Shown one piece after another: positions 46,259-59,150 of a DNA stretch of 64,000 nucleotides (positions within the stretch are counted from its first letter, which is position 1; each line of letters starts with the position of its first letter). The notes under the pieces are model-generated. The model worked only from the letters and a program-made list of their open reading frames with translations, did no database searches and was not told the origin of the DNA. The position numbers were made by a program, and so were the translations under genes. This DNA is from Rhizomucor pusillus (taxonomy: Eukaryota; Mucoromycota; Mucoromycetes; Mucorales; Lichtheimiaceae). Where the stretch lies: the NCBI GenBank assembly GCA_900175165.2, contig FWWN02000640.1, positions 1-64,000 of the forward strand, read 5' to 3'.

Positions 46259-48050
46259 TTAAGCAGAAACAACAGCCTTGAGTTTCGGTTCGTCTGTTGT
46301 GTCCATATCATTGCGAGCAGGGGAGGAAGAGGAGGAGGAGGAAGAGGAAGAGCTGGAGATGGCTGCAGAAGAAGGCAGAGCATGAAAGTTTTCGGTATCG
46401 TCACCAAACAGCGGCAAGTGGATGGTTGTATGCTGCTGCTTTGCAGCTACCGCGTGTTCTTTGAATGCTTGTTGCTGCGATATCAGTCTCTGATGGAATT
46501 GGAGTTGTTCTTGCAACTGAAGGATCTGCTTTTGCTGGTCCTTATGTGCGAGCAAGGCGGCCATCAGACCATCACCGGAGCTGCTGTTGCTCTGCAGCGA
46601 CTGATCATGCTGATACGTTTCAAGCATGCTGCTCACGCTGCTTGCAGTTGTGCTGCTTTCGGCTCGAGGTCTGCCGGGACTGCTAGTGCTGAATATGCTA
46701 CCACCGCTCTCGCTCGCTGTTGTGCTTGCAGGGGTATTGGCGTGAAGTTGGTGCTGATGATGGTGCGTTGCTGCCAAGTTTTCCGTTGCTGCAGTAGAAG
46801 GGCCTTGTTGCTGGTTTACTATGCGACCTTCGACCTTGACGCGCACTTCAAGTGCATGTACCTTTTCTTGTAGACCCTTATTTCGTTTCTCTAGGTGCTT
46901 GATGAAATCGACGGCCTTGAACAGGACGGTACTCTTGGAATTATTGATATTCTTGAGCGTCGGAATAAGCTCAGTAAGCTCCTTGAATCCGTTTCTGATG
47001 GTGCTCCTTCGCTTTTGCTCCGATGCAATATGGTTCGCGCGCTTTTCCTCTTCTGTCAGGAGCTCACGGTGAGGCCGGGTGCGTTTGGGCGCCGGCGGCT
47101 GCGGAGGTGATGCCCGCTTGTTGTTGCTGTTGTTATTCCTATCGTCCTGCTGCTCCTCCTGATCCACCGCTGCTGCGTGCGGTCGTTTCCCGCTGCTGCG
47201 TCGAATGTAAGGAGCCGATACTGCATCTCGGTCTTGCAAATACACAGCATTAAGTCCGTCCGCAGATGATGATGATGAAGAGGACGATAAAGATGATGAT
47301 AATGACCGACCGTCAGCAACCCGGCCGCTGCTGTTCCGGTCATTATCGAGGAAACTGAGCCCGTTGGATTTAGTCACGCTGGCTAAAATGTTCAGTCTTT
47401 GATGAAGCCGCTTTTGCTCGTCGAGGGATTGCAAAATTGAGCTTCTCCGACGCTCCTCCTCCTCGTCATCTTGTTGTTGCGTATGCATAAAATGTGCGGG
47501 CGCACAAGTTGGATGCAGCGGGAGTGTATTGTGAGGGAAAGACGAGAACGATGGTTGTTCTTGTCGTTGATGGTGGTGAGATTGGTCGTACAGACTGCCG
47601 AGATGATCGGGCACCGTTTCAGATGGTGCGTCTGAAAATGCTATGTCTTGATCGCTAGAAAGCGAATCGAGAAAGTTTGAAAATGCCTTCCTTTCTTCAT
47701 CGTCAAGCACGCCGGTCGCAAACGAGGATGAAGAAGGAGGCTGTTGCTGTTGTTGTGGAAAGGATAGCCAGGCGAAAGCGTCATCGCTGCCAAATAAAGG
47801 TGGGTCGAGTGACGCGTTTGAATATATATCGAATGGAAGAGACATTGAAAAGTTTGGATCCAAGCCAAAACTAAATTTGAAGTCTTAAAGGGTGTTACAA
47901 TCAGCATTCTATCACGATATAAGTTGATAATCGTCAAGATGCTGTACCTTCAAAGGGCACAGGTTCTTCCAAAGGCTCGTTTGTTGATTCAGGGACGATG
48001 TTTTGAAGCCAGGAAGATGCATCGTTCGTTGCGGAATCCTGCTGTTCCAT
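46259..48050 (-). CDS. bHLH transcription factor (E-box type)
   Basis: Two exons: 48050-47948 and 47883-46259; 575 residues. The first exon encodes MEQQDSATNDASSWLQNIVP and joins in phase to DFKFSFGLDPNFSMSLPFD. The bHLH domain lies near residues 305-385. Its basic region (KRANHIASEQKRRSTI) has the His-Glu-Arg triad of CACGTG E-box binders, and helix 1, loop and helix 2 follow (FKELTELIPTL, SKSTVLFKAVDFIKHLE), running into a leucine-zipper-like helix (RNKGLQEKVHALEVRV). Flanks are Gln-, Ser- and His-rich with poly-Ser. It resembles fungal Tye7/USF-like regulators of metabolism, but no target can be named. It is convergent with GCP4, with 287 bp between the stop codons. Confidence 0.88.
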
Positions 48051-50979
48051 TGTTATGTGTATTATGAGTCAGAAAGAAAGAGATGGGGGGCGTTTGTAAG
48101 AAACCAGGAAGAAACAAGAACAGAAAAACAAAATGTAGAGATGAAAGAAAGGATGACTGCTAGAGTGTTTACGATTCACATGGGTTTTCTCCACCTTTTT
48201 GACTTCTGTGTTACACTGGATGTTCCAGTTTACCAGCACGATTCCTTTTTAGCACAGTTATGATTGTCAATGAGATTTTCCCAAAACGGTATATCTGACC
48301 TTCCAAACACGGCTTTTCTTTTTACGCATTCGTAATCTCTCTATTTCGAACGATCTATCTCGCTTAGTTTTTGCTTCCCAAAATTTTAGCGCGCATCGGT
48401 ACCTTACTAAAGTTGAGCTTATATTCGTCGAGTCGTGGGTCCTCCATGCCCTGAACAATGCAGAATCAATTCTTCTCTTCTTACAGTATTATTATTCGTA
48501 GCGTATCGGCCATCTTCCGCGCGCGTCCCCGACAACGCCGGGTAAGGTTGGAGGAAGGGGAACGTGCAAGCTTACACAAAAGTTGCACAGGCGAGAGCAT
48601 GGTCGGTCGTCAATGGAGCATCCGTGTGTAGCGTTGTAATCAACATGTGCAAAATAGGCTACTACGTACAAACTGGATCTGACAAGAAGAGATGTGATAT
48701 TACGCAAGGAACAAATGCAAACGTCTTTGCTTTTAGCCACGAACAAGGACGAAGATGTTTGCTCCGTTCCTTATGCAACCTGAAAAAAAGCAGCAACAGC
48801 AGGATGTACCGATATAATATTTCATTGTTTGGAATATTACGGCGACAGTGAAATCATATTCACTGGATAATCGACGATGGTAAACCATATACTTTATGTG
48901 GCATAATGAGAGGATCAAAACCGCTAGCACGACGTCCCGAAACTCATGCGTTCTGTGATCGGACGTCGCACCTGGACGAAGACATCCCACACATTAACAT
49001 AGACAACATATCCAAAAGACCAACAATACTGTCGACATAATTTTGGCAGAAACGCTGCAGGGAAAACAGCGTACAGCGCATCCGAACGCTTACGAACTTT
49101 GAATGGAATTCTGTCGTCAATCCATACGATTCGCACTCGAAAGATTTATGGAAGACCAGATCTACAACAGTACAACTTACGTTGAAACACATTGGAGCAT
49201 TGGAATTACATAATACCACGGCCTAAAAATCTGCACAGCGGACGGTCCTGGAGGAATACATTCTCACAAACTCCTGTGATCGACTTGTTGAAGCTTTGGC
49301 CAAGAATATTATCCATCATCAAGCTATGCAAGACTGCACTGGAGGGGGAAAGGCAAGGCGGTGCCTACCCGCATTGGACTTAGAAACCTAGTTGTGCAAA
49401 ATTTCTGGCTCGTTTAGACAACCTGATACAGGATTCTTTTATATAAAGAGCTGGACTTTTTCAGTTTTGGGTTGTTATGTAGTATAGAAATCATGAACAG
49501 CTTAGACGGTCAAGCTGAACCCAAGCATATGGGACGGAAAAAGACTACGTGTTTCCTACGACCAAGTCTACATAGCCTGCTTTGGATTGATATGTGATGT
49601 ACTAGTTGTACAAGATGGATCCATAAGCAGTAAGATTGGGACATTCTTAAAATAAGAGATGGTGATATTCATCTGTTGTTTTTGTCGATGTATGCCGGTG
49701 ATCCACATGGTGATGCCTGGGAATATCTTTGGTCCAGAAAAGCGGCTCAATCGACCTGGCATACAAGTTTTACATAATCGAGGATGAAAACAATTTCGAA
49801 GAAAATTTCCAAAAGTTAGATATCCACTTATTTTATGGTACAAGCATATTTCAAGATAGACACATTAAAGTTATTATCTCTTTCAGGTGCACAATGGGAC
49901 TATCCACCATGAGACTGGAAGTGCGCGATGAAGCAAGGGCACGATTTTTCGAGGCGATGATCGACGGCGGTCGTTGCTGCAGATAGTGTTACATATTGAG
50001 TTAAAGTTTGCATAGTTTTAGACGGCGCTATGACTGCTTGACGATTGGTGCAGTTTTGTTCGCTAATATTCATTTAAAGTTAATTGCTCCTTCCTTCCGC
50101 CATTGTTAACAGCCCGAGGAATCCATACCATGTTTATCAAAGTTGTCTAACGTGGCTTCGTGTTTCCTTCTTGACCTTTTCGCACTGTGGGCGTTTACGC
50201 AGCATTGTATGACGCCCAGTTTGGCTCACTGAACGGGACAGCTGTGCAGTGCATGCCTCTGACCACGGAAAGACAGATCTTACAGTCTAAAAAATCGTAC
50301 CTTGGATATCTCAAGCGAGACCCATCTTTACGTTTACATATCAATTTCGGAAGAATAGATTTACTATTCACTCATTTCCAAGTCATGTGTCCCGTTCTTT
50401 TCTTCCTCATTTTCATTTTAACTTTCATTATCCAAATTACGAGGATATAAGATGGCCCGTCCATAGCTGCTGCTCTTTCTGAGGATACGAACTGTTTCTA
50501 CCTCGCTGTGCAATTTTTGACTTGAATTACAAGACATGATAAAAGTAATTTCGTTTCGTATGATGGGACTGCATCAATATATCCCTATTTATATCCGCGC
50601 AACAATAACAATCGTGGTAATGTCTGCCACCAAAATTTGTCGATCCTCATGCACTCAGCGTAGATTTGTACGCAGGGTATACAGACTAAATAGTTACTAA
50701 CAACATCAAAGCTGCAACTGTGCTAAGCGAGTGCATACAAAGTCAGTCTGATCCACGTGTTTTGTCACATAGTAGCAACGGCGGTAATGCACTCACTATG
50801 TCCATCTGTCACTCAAACTTCCACGGATTTTCATAGCCAAGAGTGTTGATATCATAGAAAAGAGGCATCGTGTAAAGTTAGTAACTGAGACAAATGTATG
50901 CCAAATGACATTGCAAAAAAGTTGGCATTTAGTGGAAAGATATAATTAAAAAAGGAAGGTCCAGTCCTTAGCTGTTGCT
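48051..50979. other. 2.9-kb gene-poor stretch
   Basis: Only short ORFs occur, none with a recognisable domain. A minus-strand segment near 48449 (MEDPRLDEYKLNF, then a GTAAGG donor) could be a small exon but has no supported partner. The bHLH promoter lies at its left end. Confidence 0.45.
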
Positions 50980-51725
50980 GTTAATTGCAGGTACGATCCA
51001 ACCAGGTGCGTTGTACCGCTGTAATCGTATACATGACACCAAAGTTGCCTGCAAAGTATGATGTATGTAGCATGAACAGAAAGCAGTACATAGTGAGCAA
51101 CATCAAAACTTACCAAACAAGAAGCCAACCAAAGGTGTGAACCAGTGCAAGTGGCATTTAATGCGCCATCCATAGATCTAAAATCCACCGAACAGAAATG
51201 GAACTCCCAGATACAACGGCGTCAAGCGTGCTTCTGGCTTGAATACACCGTTTTAGCATTGCATTTGTCGCGCATACAATCGATCGGCAACGATGCCTGC
51301 GACCAAACTTATCAGTTACCGATACCACCGGTTAGATACAAGAGCACAGTTGAGCCTGATTCAAAGTTATAATTACCAGCATAGGTCGTGGGGATGCTAC
51401 TGAGAAGGTCTATACAATATTTCTCTCAAGAGCAGCAGGTCAGCAATGAAAATGGCAGCGCAAAACATGGCCGAAATGTAAAATATCCATCGCCATCCCA
51501 AGTAATGTGCTACATACCCACCTTTTTCAACGTCGCTGCTGTTGCTGGCATTGATATGATCTGTTCTCGACTTGATCGGTTAATTGCCAGAAGATAATAC
51601 GCGCAGGATTCACTTTGATTTGTCAAAAACGCGCCACGTTGATCGGTCGTATCTGGCATCACAGAAAGAAAGATGACAAACTGTCCGTGAAGATGACGAA
51701 AATAAGCAAGGTAGATATAATACAT
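50980..51725 (-). pseudogene. Decayed DHA1-type (multidrug) MFS transporter
   Basis: On the minus strand, around 51515-51390, the sequence reads YVAHYLGWRWIFYISAMFCA, the conserved middle of fungal drug:H+ antiporters. Further on come STVLLYLTGGIGN (about 51350-51310), IVADRLYARQMQC and NGVFKPEARLTPLYLGVPFL (about 51290-51200), YGWRIKCHLHWFTPLVGFLF (about 51175-51115) and, after a plausible intron, NFGVMYTI (about 51050). The segments are in family order but separated by in-frame stops and frame changes (for example the TAA after MQC and the TAG after FGGF). The N-terminal half is not recognisable. This is a relic, not a working gene. Confidence 0.75.
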
Positions 51726-52506
51726 GCATGGAGCGACAGACTGTAAAGTTACATGGTCGGGAAAACAAACCGCCGATCGAGATTCAAGTTGTATTCCTGC
51801 GAGCTATTCCTGAGAGGGTAGACAGCTTCTCAGAATTTCAAGGATGGATTACTCGATTAGGGTGTCACAAAGTTATCTATAGCATGTTTGACTTCAAACC
51901 TTCAACGTGAAGCAATGTGGACTCACTAGAGAGCGACCTGCTCTCCGGGATTACGATTGCACTAATAGTGAAGAGGTAGCATTAGGATAACTACCGGCCG
52001 TACCACTTGTATCTGTGTAATTAATAGGTGGTTTTGGGCTTGTCATGGTCAATGTCGAGGTCTGCTTATTTTGACCAAGCAAGCGGCCGCCGCCTCTGGA
52101 CCGAAAGATTGCTTGCGTCGTTTTGCGTAATTTGACGTATGTATCATCATCGACGGCGTTGTGACTTCTCTTTCCCGTTACCCTTCTATTGTCATTCAGA
52201 CCTGCAAGACAGGATGGGATAGCAGCTAAAAAAAGGGTAAAACAACACTTGAAGATATAGTACTATCAGTTTTTCCTTAGCGTTGAGCACATTACGGTGT
52301 GTAGAACAGAGCATTTTTTTTTCAATCATTGCTAGTACACATCTATTAATTAGCGCTATTGCTTGTATGTGACACTATTATTAATCAAGCATAGCTATAT
52401 GCAACCGAACAGCCTGCACATTACATTGAACGATATACATAGAAATTTTATCTTAAATAGGAAGAATGGACCTGTGTCGATTTAAAATACATCAATTCTA
52501 CAGCAT
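51726..52506. other. Intergenic, possibly the worn-out 5' half of the MFS relic
   Basis: No supported gene. A minus-strand MTSPKPPINYTDTSGTAG near 52045 could be the old N-terminus of the MFS relic, but the following sequence is full of stops. Confidence 0.35.
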
Positions 52507-54170
52507 CTAGTTTGTATCAGAAGCTCCAAAGATACGGTCTAGCAGAATCTTTGTAAATCTAGGACCGTTTGCTCGATCGATCACTTGCACGTTGTTAGGC
52601 TCGTCATCCCATGCGCTTTCTGTATGCGACCTATCTCTTTTATCGTAAACGCACATGCCCAGCGTGTATTTCCCTCTGGTCTCAACACGCAGGTCCAAGT
52701 AGCGGGATTGCCAATGCTTGTCAAACTCGGGGTCGCTGTTTTGCCCGTCGCCAGAGTCACTGGCCATGTCAATCACCAGCAGTCCCGTGAACGCATCATA
52801 CCTATATTATAGCAATGTAGACAGATAAATAAATCAAGATATCATATATCGACTCAATATATATTTCTTACACAGACAGTGAGTCGATGCCAAAAAGCTT
52901 TTTGCTGACTTCGTAGGCCCATTTCAAGAATGCACAGCAGAAAGTTCCCAGAGGCGTCTTGCCGTTCAAGGGTAGAATTGTTTCTCGATAGTTCTTTTCA
53001 GTGACTATGCCGTCATCCGAGGCTTTAATGAAACGCTAAAGTCAGCTAACAATGTTTCCTTTGGTTGCATTAATAAACTTACAGTCTAAGGGGAAAATAA
53101 CTACATGCACAGGTGCAATTTCGCCCTTTTCAATCAACTCCAAGCGGTGCTTCTTTCCTTCGGGAGTGTGGCGGAATCCTTTGGATGCGCCCATGACAAT
53201 ATCGGCGGCATCCGGGTCTGCGCAAAAGTTGAATTCGGCGGTGGGTGTGACGTTCCCTGGGGCATCGACCGCGCTAAATACAGGTTCAGTAAAAATGTTT
53301 GGATGTCTGGTCATTGTCGTCGTTTTTAACCTTCTTACCCTCCCATGATGACGACGCGTTTAGCACGGCTAAACGTTGCAGGATCGCGCTGGTACGCCGA
53401 TGCAATGTTGGACAGTGGTCCGACAGCCAGGATGGTCACAGTCAGTGGAGGCGCAATGTTCAATTGGTGCAAGATTTCGTCAGCCGCGTCGCGCTCGGTC
53501 GTTTGGAAGACAGGCTTGTTCGAGCCACCATCGACGATGTCCTGGAACTTCTCGTCCATTATTTCGCCTGCACGGTGGAGCAATTGGCTCTCCCAGTCTG
53601 GTGGTGCCGCATACAATCCCTAACAACAATTGAATCGAATCGATGTACGCAAGCACTCCGAGTATATCATTGATTTATTACCTTGTCGTAGATCTCGCCT
53701 AGGCCATCTTGGCCGTGGAAATAAGCAGCAGAGATCGGTGTACGCTTCAAAGGCTTGTCGCAACCTTTAGGATACTCATCGAATCAATGTTTACACAGCA
53801 ACTGCGTGCATTATTGTTTACCTACCAACAGCCACTATCGGCAATTCGTCACGTAGGATCTCTCGGCCGAGATATGCACGTTGCTCTTGCATGGCTGTCA
53901 AAATAGTGACAATGTTCCGCTTGCAGCTCTGCAGGGACGTGTTCCCGTGAGTCAGTGTAATTGCCCGGACTTGTACCTCGGGCGATGACAGCATGAGCAA
54001 AATGGCGAGAGCATCGTCAATTCCCTTGTTGTGGATCAAGACAGATCAGAACTCGTCGAGGGAGGGGGAAACAGGAGAAGAACTCGGGAAAAGTGAACCG
54101 AGTTGAGAGAAATATTTACCGGGTCAGTGTCAATGATAACTGTCTCACTTTTGTTGTTGCCTAGCGACAT
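52507..54170 (-). CDS. Inosine-uridine-preferring nucleoside hydrolase
   Basis: Seven exons: 54170-54120, 54024-53826, 53764-53682, 53619-53339, 53273-53083, 53022-52872, 52801-52507; 416 residues. The joined N-terminus carries VIIDTDP-GIDDALAI, the Ca2+-binding Asp cluster that defines nucleoside hydrolases. VTILAVGPLSNIASAYQRDP, RVVIMGGAV and TPTAEFNFCADPDAADIV are further family blocks. DAFTGLLVIDMAS near the C-terminus supplies the late active-site Asp. The enzyme splits ribonucleosides such as uridine into base and ribose (yeast Urh1). It is about 70 residues longer than Urh1, with additions at the C-terminus and before PLD. The acceptor of exon 6 (53022) was chosen because the nearer one breaks phase. 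Confidence 0.92.
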
Positions 54171-54526
54171 GTTGTCATGGGGACGGTCGAGCGAGCGAGC
54201 GAGCGACCTAGCGACCTACCCGCTTTTTGTATCTGAGCCGAACTTGATCGAATAGAAAACCTTAAACCGTGCTATAATCGTCATGATATTCTCAAGATCA
54301 CGCACACGCCCTATACATTTCCGTAAAATGTGGGGAACAAAGGTTTCCCGCTTCTTGTTAAAACCCATGCACTAGTCAGCAGATCATTTCTGTCATACCG
54401 TACCAAGGCACAAAGTCGACGAATTTAACTTGTACTTTTACTCTATACAAGTGGAATGGATTTTTCTTTTTTTTTTTACAACATCAACCAAGGATCTAAA
54501 ACGAGTATTTATATATGCTGCATGTA
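54171..54526. promoter_or_regulatory. Nucleoside hydrolase upstream region
   Basis: This 356-bp interval includes a short (GAGC)n-like tract near 54187-54206 (CGAGCGAGCGAGCGAGCGAC). The downstream end of the small membrane-protein gene lies at its right. No gene seen. Confidence 0.45.
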
Positions 54527-55075
54527 TCATCGATGTATAGGTTGCGGTAACGATATTGGATGTTGCAGTGAGGATTTATGCGAAAATGAATATTCGGAGG
54601 AAGATTTGCTGGTGCTGTATCGAGTCAGAGCTGGCCGAGGCTGGTCGATCCTCTGATGCTCCACCGGGGGATGGCTACCCTTTTCGGATATCCAGGAACC
54701 TTGGGCGGAGGGCAGCTGCTGGTACTCGAATAGCTGTTGACGTTCTCGTGCTTCTCGCCGTAACTGTCGCACCAGCCGCCGGCTCGCGAGTTTTTGTCTG
54801 ACTTTAGAGAACTGGAGAATTAAGCAAGTGATAAGAACCAGGCCGACGAGAACCGAGATAGTTACTGGACCAAGCGCCGAGGTGGGAATTTTGCTTTGCC
54901 CGTAGTGCGGTGCTGATGGTGAGGATGGTAACAGCGACGACGACGATGATGATGATGACGAATACGCAGTGGTAGCCATAATTGATGCTGCTGTGGGTCT
55001 GACCGGCGCAGTTGTATATGGGTGTGTATGGACGGGTATCAATGTAAAAAGTGTATGGTTAGCGCCGTTGTCCAT
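54527..55075 (-). CDS. Small single-pass membrane protein, unknown
   Basis: A single ORF of 182 residues. A Thr/Pro/Ser-rich N-terminal half, with a poly-Ser run, has many possible O-glycosylation sites. It is followed by one membrane segment (PVTISVLVGLVLITCLILQF, about residues 70-90). A strongly basic juxtamembrane stretch (KVRQKLASRRLVRQLRREAR) then suggests the C-terminus is cytosolic. The tail has YQQLPSAQGSW and a Ser-rich end. The layout resembles small fungal cell-surface or wall-stress sensors (Ser/Thr-rich outside, one TM, short tail), but there is no signal peptide or WSC domain. I do not recognise a family. Confidence 0.55.
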   Translation of the reverse strand: MDNGANHTLFTLIPVHTHPYTTAPVRPTAASIMATTAYSSSSSSSSSLLPSSPSAPHYGQSKIPTSALGPVTISVLVGLVLITCLILQFSKVRQKLASRRLVRQLRREARERQQLFEYQQLPSAQGSWISEKGSHPPVEHQRIDQPRPALTRYSTSKSSSEYSFSHKSSLQHPISLPQPIHR

Positions 55076-56022
55076 CTTAACTCTTTTTTATGTGATATAA
55101 ATAAGCTTCCACGAAATGAGGGGTGGGGGCTGAAATGTTTCAGGGGATTCAGAGTACGAGAACAGCAGCGGTAGCAGCAAGATTAAAAGCAACAGAGCGG
55201 CAGGGCAGCCTGCTGGATGGTCTCAGTGCCTGAACTTAACCACTCTTCCTTAGCATCGTATATATACGCATCTTGAAAGTACAAGAAAAGCCCTGGTCAA
55301 TTTGTTGTCAGATAAAAGAAAAATAAAACCGTACATCCTTGTTTGTGTTTTGACGATCGAGTTTATATTGTTTGTATGTAAAGATCGGATAGATTAAGCA
55401 CCAACAAACACCAATGTTGGGTTGCACTCAATGTACTTTTCTGTGTTTAATACTCCTAGATCTCAAAGTTTCCCAACATAGCACAAAAAGGGGTAAAGGG
55501 TTGCAAAGAACAGCTACACTTTTTGTGCCCCTCGAGCGCATATAACTACCGTCCATTGACAACTAAAGATCAAGGTTGTCCTTCTGCAACAGTTTATTGT
55601 CTATTATACATTTATATGATCGTGTATATACATAAAATGCTTTTGATACCAATGGTTACATCCAGGAATCCTTTTCTTTTGAGTGTCTACTTAGACCTGG
55701 TAATTGCTTGCTTTTTTACACAGATCCGCGATGACGGCAAACGTTGCCATTTTGCTTGTCATCAGTATATCTGCTCTCTCTCCTTATCTCATCGAAGATA
55801 TAAAGTGCTGCAAAAGAGATTATGTAAATATAATGTATACATATATATATATATTTAACTCAACGAAAGCTTTTTTCAAGGCACACGATCCACGTGAGAG
55901 AAAAATTTATAACAAACAAACAAAAAAGATGTGTGTAAATGTTGCTATGAACAGGGTAATTTAGTGGTTGCCAGGGTGGGTCTAAGGTGACGGTAGGGTA
56001 AAAAGTTGAAACGAGAATTTCT
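55076..56022. other. Intergenic, no gene seen
   Basis: AT-rich, with TATATA runs near 55840-55860. It holds the promoter of the small membrane-protein gene and the 3' region of acetyl-CoA synthetase. ORFs here are short and low-complexity. Confidence 0.45.
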
Positions 56023-58131
56023 TTAGTTCTTGCTGCCGTGTACTTTATCAATCAACTTTGCAACGACCGAAGGGTCTGCAAGAGTCGAAGTATCACCAAG
56101 CTGATCTTGCTCACCGTTCACGATCTTGCGCAGGATACGACGCATGATCTTGCCGGAACGGGTCTTGGGCAAGTCCGTGATGATATAAACACGCTTGGGA
56201 GTTGCAAAAGGACCGATGATCTTGCGTACTTGGAGTGTGAGTTCCTTCTCAAGGCCCTCTGCAGCGTCGACGTTTGGCTTCAATGTAACAAATGCATGGA
56301 TACATTGCCCGGTCAAGTCATCGTGACCACCGACGACGGCGGATTCAGCAACGGATTCGTGGGCAATAAGCGCCGACTCGATTTCTGCGGTGGAAAGACG
56401 ATGACCAGAGACGTTAATGACATCTATATATAAAGTGGTTAGTTTCAAGGTTACGTGATTCACATATCCAATGCTTTTTTATACCATCTACACGGCCACG
56501 GATCCAAATGTAGCCATCCTTGTCACGTGAGGCACCGTCGCCAGTGAAGTAGAAACCAGGGTAAGGTTTGAGGTATGTTTCCAGGAAACGGCTGTGGTTG
56601 TTGTACACGGAGCGTGCCATGGAAGGCCATGGCTGGCTGATAGCCAGAACACCAGTCTCATCAACCTCAGTGACCTCCTTGCCAGAGGTAGGGTTCAGGA
56701 TGACAGGCTTGATACCAAAGAAGGGGAGGGTGGCAGATCCTGGCTTGGTAGCTGTGGCGCCGGGCAAAGGCGAGACAATGATAGAGCCGGTTTCGGTCTG
56801 CCAGTAGGTGTCAACAACAGCACAACGGTTCTTGCCGACCTTTTCGTTGTACCAGTCCCAGGCTTCAGGGTTGATGGGTTCGCCAACGGAGCCAATGACG
56901 CGGAGGGTGGAGAGGTCATAGTTCTCAAGCCACTGGTCGCCCAGGCGACGGAGAGCACGGATAGCGGTAGGAGCAGTGTAGAACTGGGTGATCTTGTGCT
57001 TCTGAATAAGTTCCCAGAATCGCGAAGGAGTAGGGTAGGTAGGTGTGGATTCGAAGAGGACGGTCGTGGCGCCCAGCGTCAGAGGACCATAGACAATGTA
57101 AGAATGACCAGTGACCCATCCAATGTCAGCCATGCAGGCAAAGATATCATCTTGCTGATAATCAAAGATGTACTTGACGGTAGCAGCTGCGCCGAGAAGG
57201 TAGCCACCGGTTGTGTGCAAAATACCCTTGGGAGCACCGGTTGAGCCGGAAGTATACAAGAGGAATAAAGGATCTTCAGCGTTCATGGGTTCTGGAGGGC
57301 AAACGCTTCTGGCTTTAGCCATTTCCTCGTGCCACCACAGATCACGGTCATCAGTCCAGGGTACAGGAGATCCGGTGCGACGGAACACAATGACGTGCTC
57401 GACCTGAGTTTGACCGTTACCAAGCGCTTCGTCAACGATACGCTTGGTTGCAATGTTCTTGCCGCCGCGACGGCCTTCATCCGAGGTAATAACGACGCGT
57501 GCAGCGCAGTCAACGACGCGGTCGCGGAGTGATTCGGCAGAGAAACCAGCAAACACGACAGAGTGCGGGGCACCGATGCGGGCACAGGCCAAGATAGATA
57601 CAATAGCTTCCGGAATCATTGGCATATAGATAGCAACGTTGTCGCCCTTGCGGACACCGTGGCTCTTGAGCACATTCGCCATCTTGCATACTTCGCGCAA
57701 CAATTCTCCGTACGTGATACGACGGACTTGATCTGGCTCGTCGCCCTCGTGGATAATCGCAATCTTGTCAGGGTTCTTTTGTGCGTGGCGGTCGACACAG
57801 TTGTACGCGGCGTTCAGCTCGCCTTCAAGGAACCAGGCAATATCGCCAGCTTCAAAGGATCCGTGTTTGACTGTGTTGAAAGGTTTGAACCAGGTCAAGA
57901 GTTCGCGTGCCAACTTTAAAAAATGTCAATCAACTTCTACCCGTATCTATCCTTATATATATATAGAATACTTACATTGCCAAAGAACTTTTCTGGCTGC
58001 TCAACACTTTCTTGCCACATCTCTCTGTACTGCTCAATGGAGCTAACATGAGGCTTGGGACATAGCGCGGCATCGAGGAGACGCTTTGGCACGGGGTGAA
58101 CTGGGATTTCGACTTGCTGCTCAGCGGTCAT
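56023..58131 (-). CDS. ACS1: Acetyl-CoA synthetase
   Basis: Three exons: 58131-57976, 57913-56485, 56423-56023; 661 residues, the normal length. It makes acetyl-CoA from acetate, CoA and ATP via acetyl-AMP. Family blocks in order are [29 protein letters not shown] segment, the ATP loop [33 protein letters not shown], the A5 motif [30 protein letters not shown] joined across the last intron to [16 protein letters not shown], and [15 protein letters not shown] with the catalytic (acetylatable) Lys. There is no mitochondrial or peroxisomal targeting signal, so the enzyme is probably cytosolic/nuclear. Codon use looks biased, as in a well-expressed gene. The symbol follows usual fungal naming; paralogue identity is not certain. 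Confidence 0.97.
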
Positions 58132-59150
58132 TGCGTGTTGTTTTATGAAGAGGAGTGGGGTTCAAGAGAGGGAATATTGAAAGAGAAAAGAAAAAAGAAG
58201 GGCACGAGGCAAGGTTATGGTTGCTTTTATAGCGTTTTGTTGGGGCTGATGATGATGATGATATGGCTAAAGTTTCAGGCACTTGTAACGTTCATCCTTC
58301 TCAGTGCCACATCCCAAATCTGGTAAGTCTCACTGCGGAGATATCTTTCATGGGAACTCGTCGCCATCCTTCAGGGAAGGATTCGGATGTGCATGTGGAT
58401 GTATATACTCTGTGGTCTATAAAATATACGTTAAAGTATAAGGTTTGTAGATCCATAAAGTGTATATGAGTATGTGTGTGCGTGTGTGAGAAAGGACAGG
58501 TTGTATTTGGTAACTCATCCAGAATGCAGTTCCAAGCCGAGTTAGCAAAGATCGGCGGGGTTCCATAAACTGCAATGCAGCCGCGGCTACTTCTTCAGTG
58601 CAGGAAGGACCCTGCCTGTTGCGAAGCAGAGGTGCCACGATCCAGTTTGACAGTTGCCTCGTGGCTTCATTTTGACATTTGTAGCTTATTGTGCACGTCC
58701 CCACTTACCGTATATCCCTCTCTTTCATTTCTTCAGACACTATGCACAACCCCCGAAGCAATACAACTTTAAATTGCCTTCTTGCCTTGTGATTGGTCCA
58801 AAGGCTCACACAGAAGCTGCATACATCACATGGATCCTGGATGAACATGTTGCCGTAGTCCCGCGAAAATATGTGTGGGGAACCTGCTTTCCATTGGATG
58901 GATCTGATTCTTATCCGGAATATACCTCTTCCTGATTGTACCTTATTGGCTAATGTTATTTCCCCACATTCCATTTCTCGATCAATGGATGATAACTAAC
59001 CCCATCCCTCCCTACCCGTGTGAACGAGAAAATCGTGGAAACAAAAGGATACCACGCGCGCAGTTGTGTTATTGTACAATAGGTAAGGAGTTTTAGTGCT
59101 ACTATGTTATTGGTAGCGAGGGAAAAGACAAAATGGAAGTGCAGGAAAAA
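58132..59150. promoter_or_regulatory. Acetyl-CoA synthetase promoter region and MTC1 3' region
   Basis: A 1.0-kb interval. A GATGATGATGAT tract lies near 58249-58260 and a GTGTGTG-rich segment near 58475. No gene supported on either strand. Confidence 0.45.
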
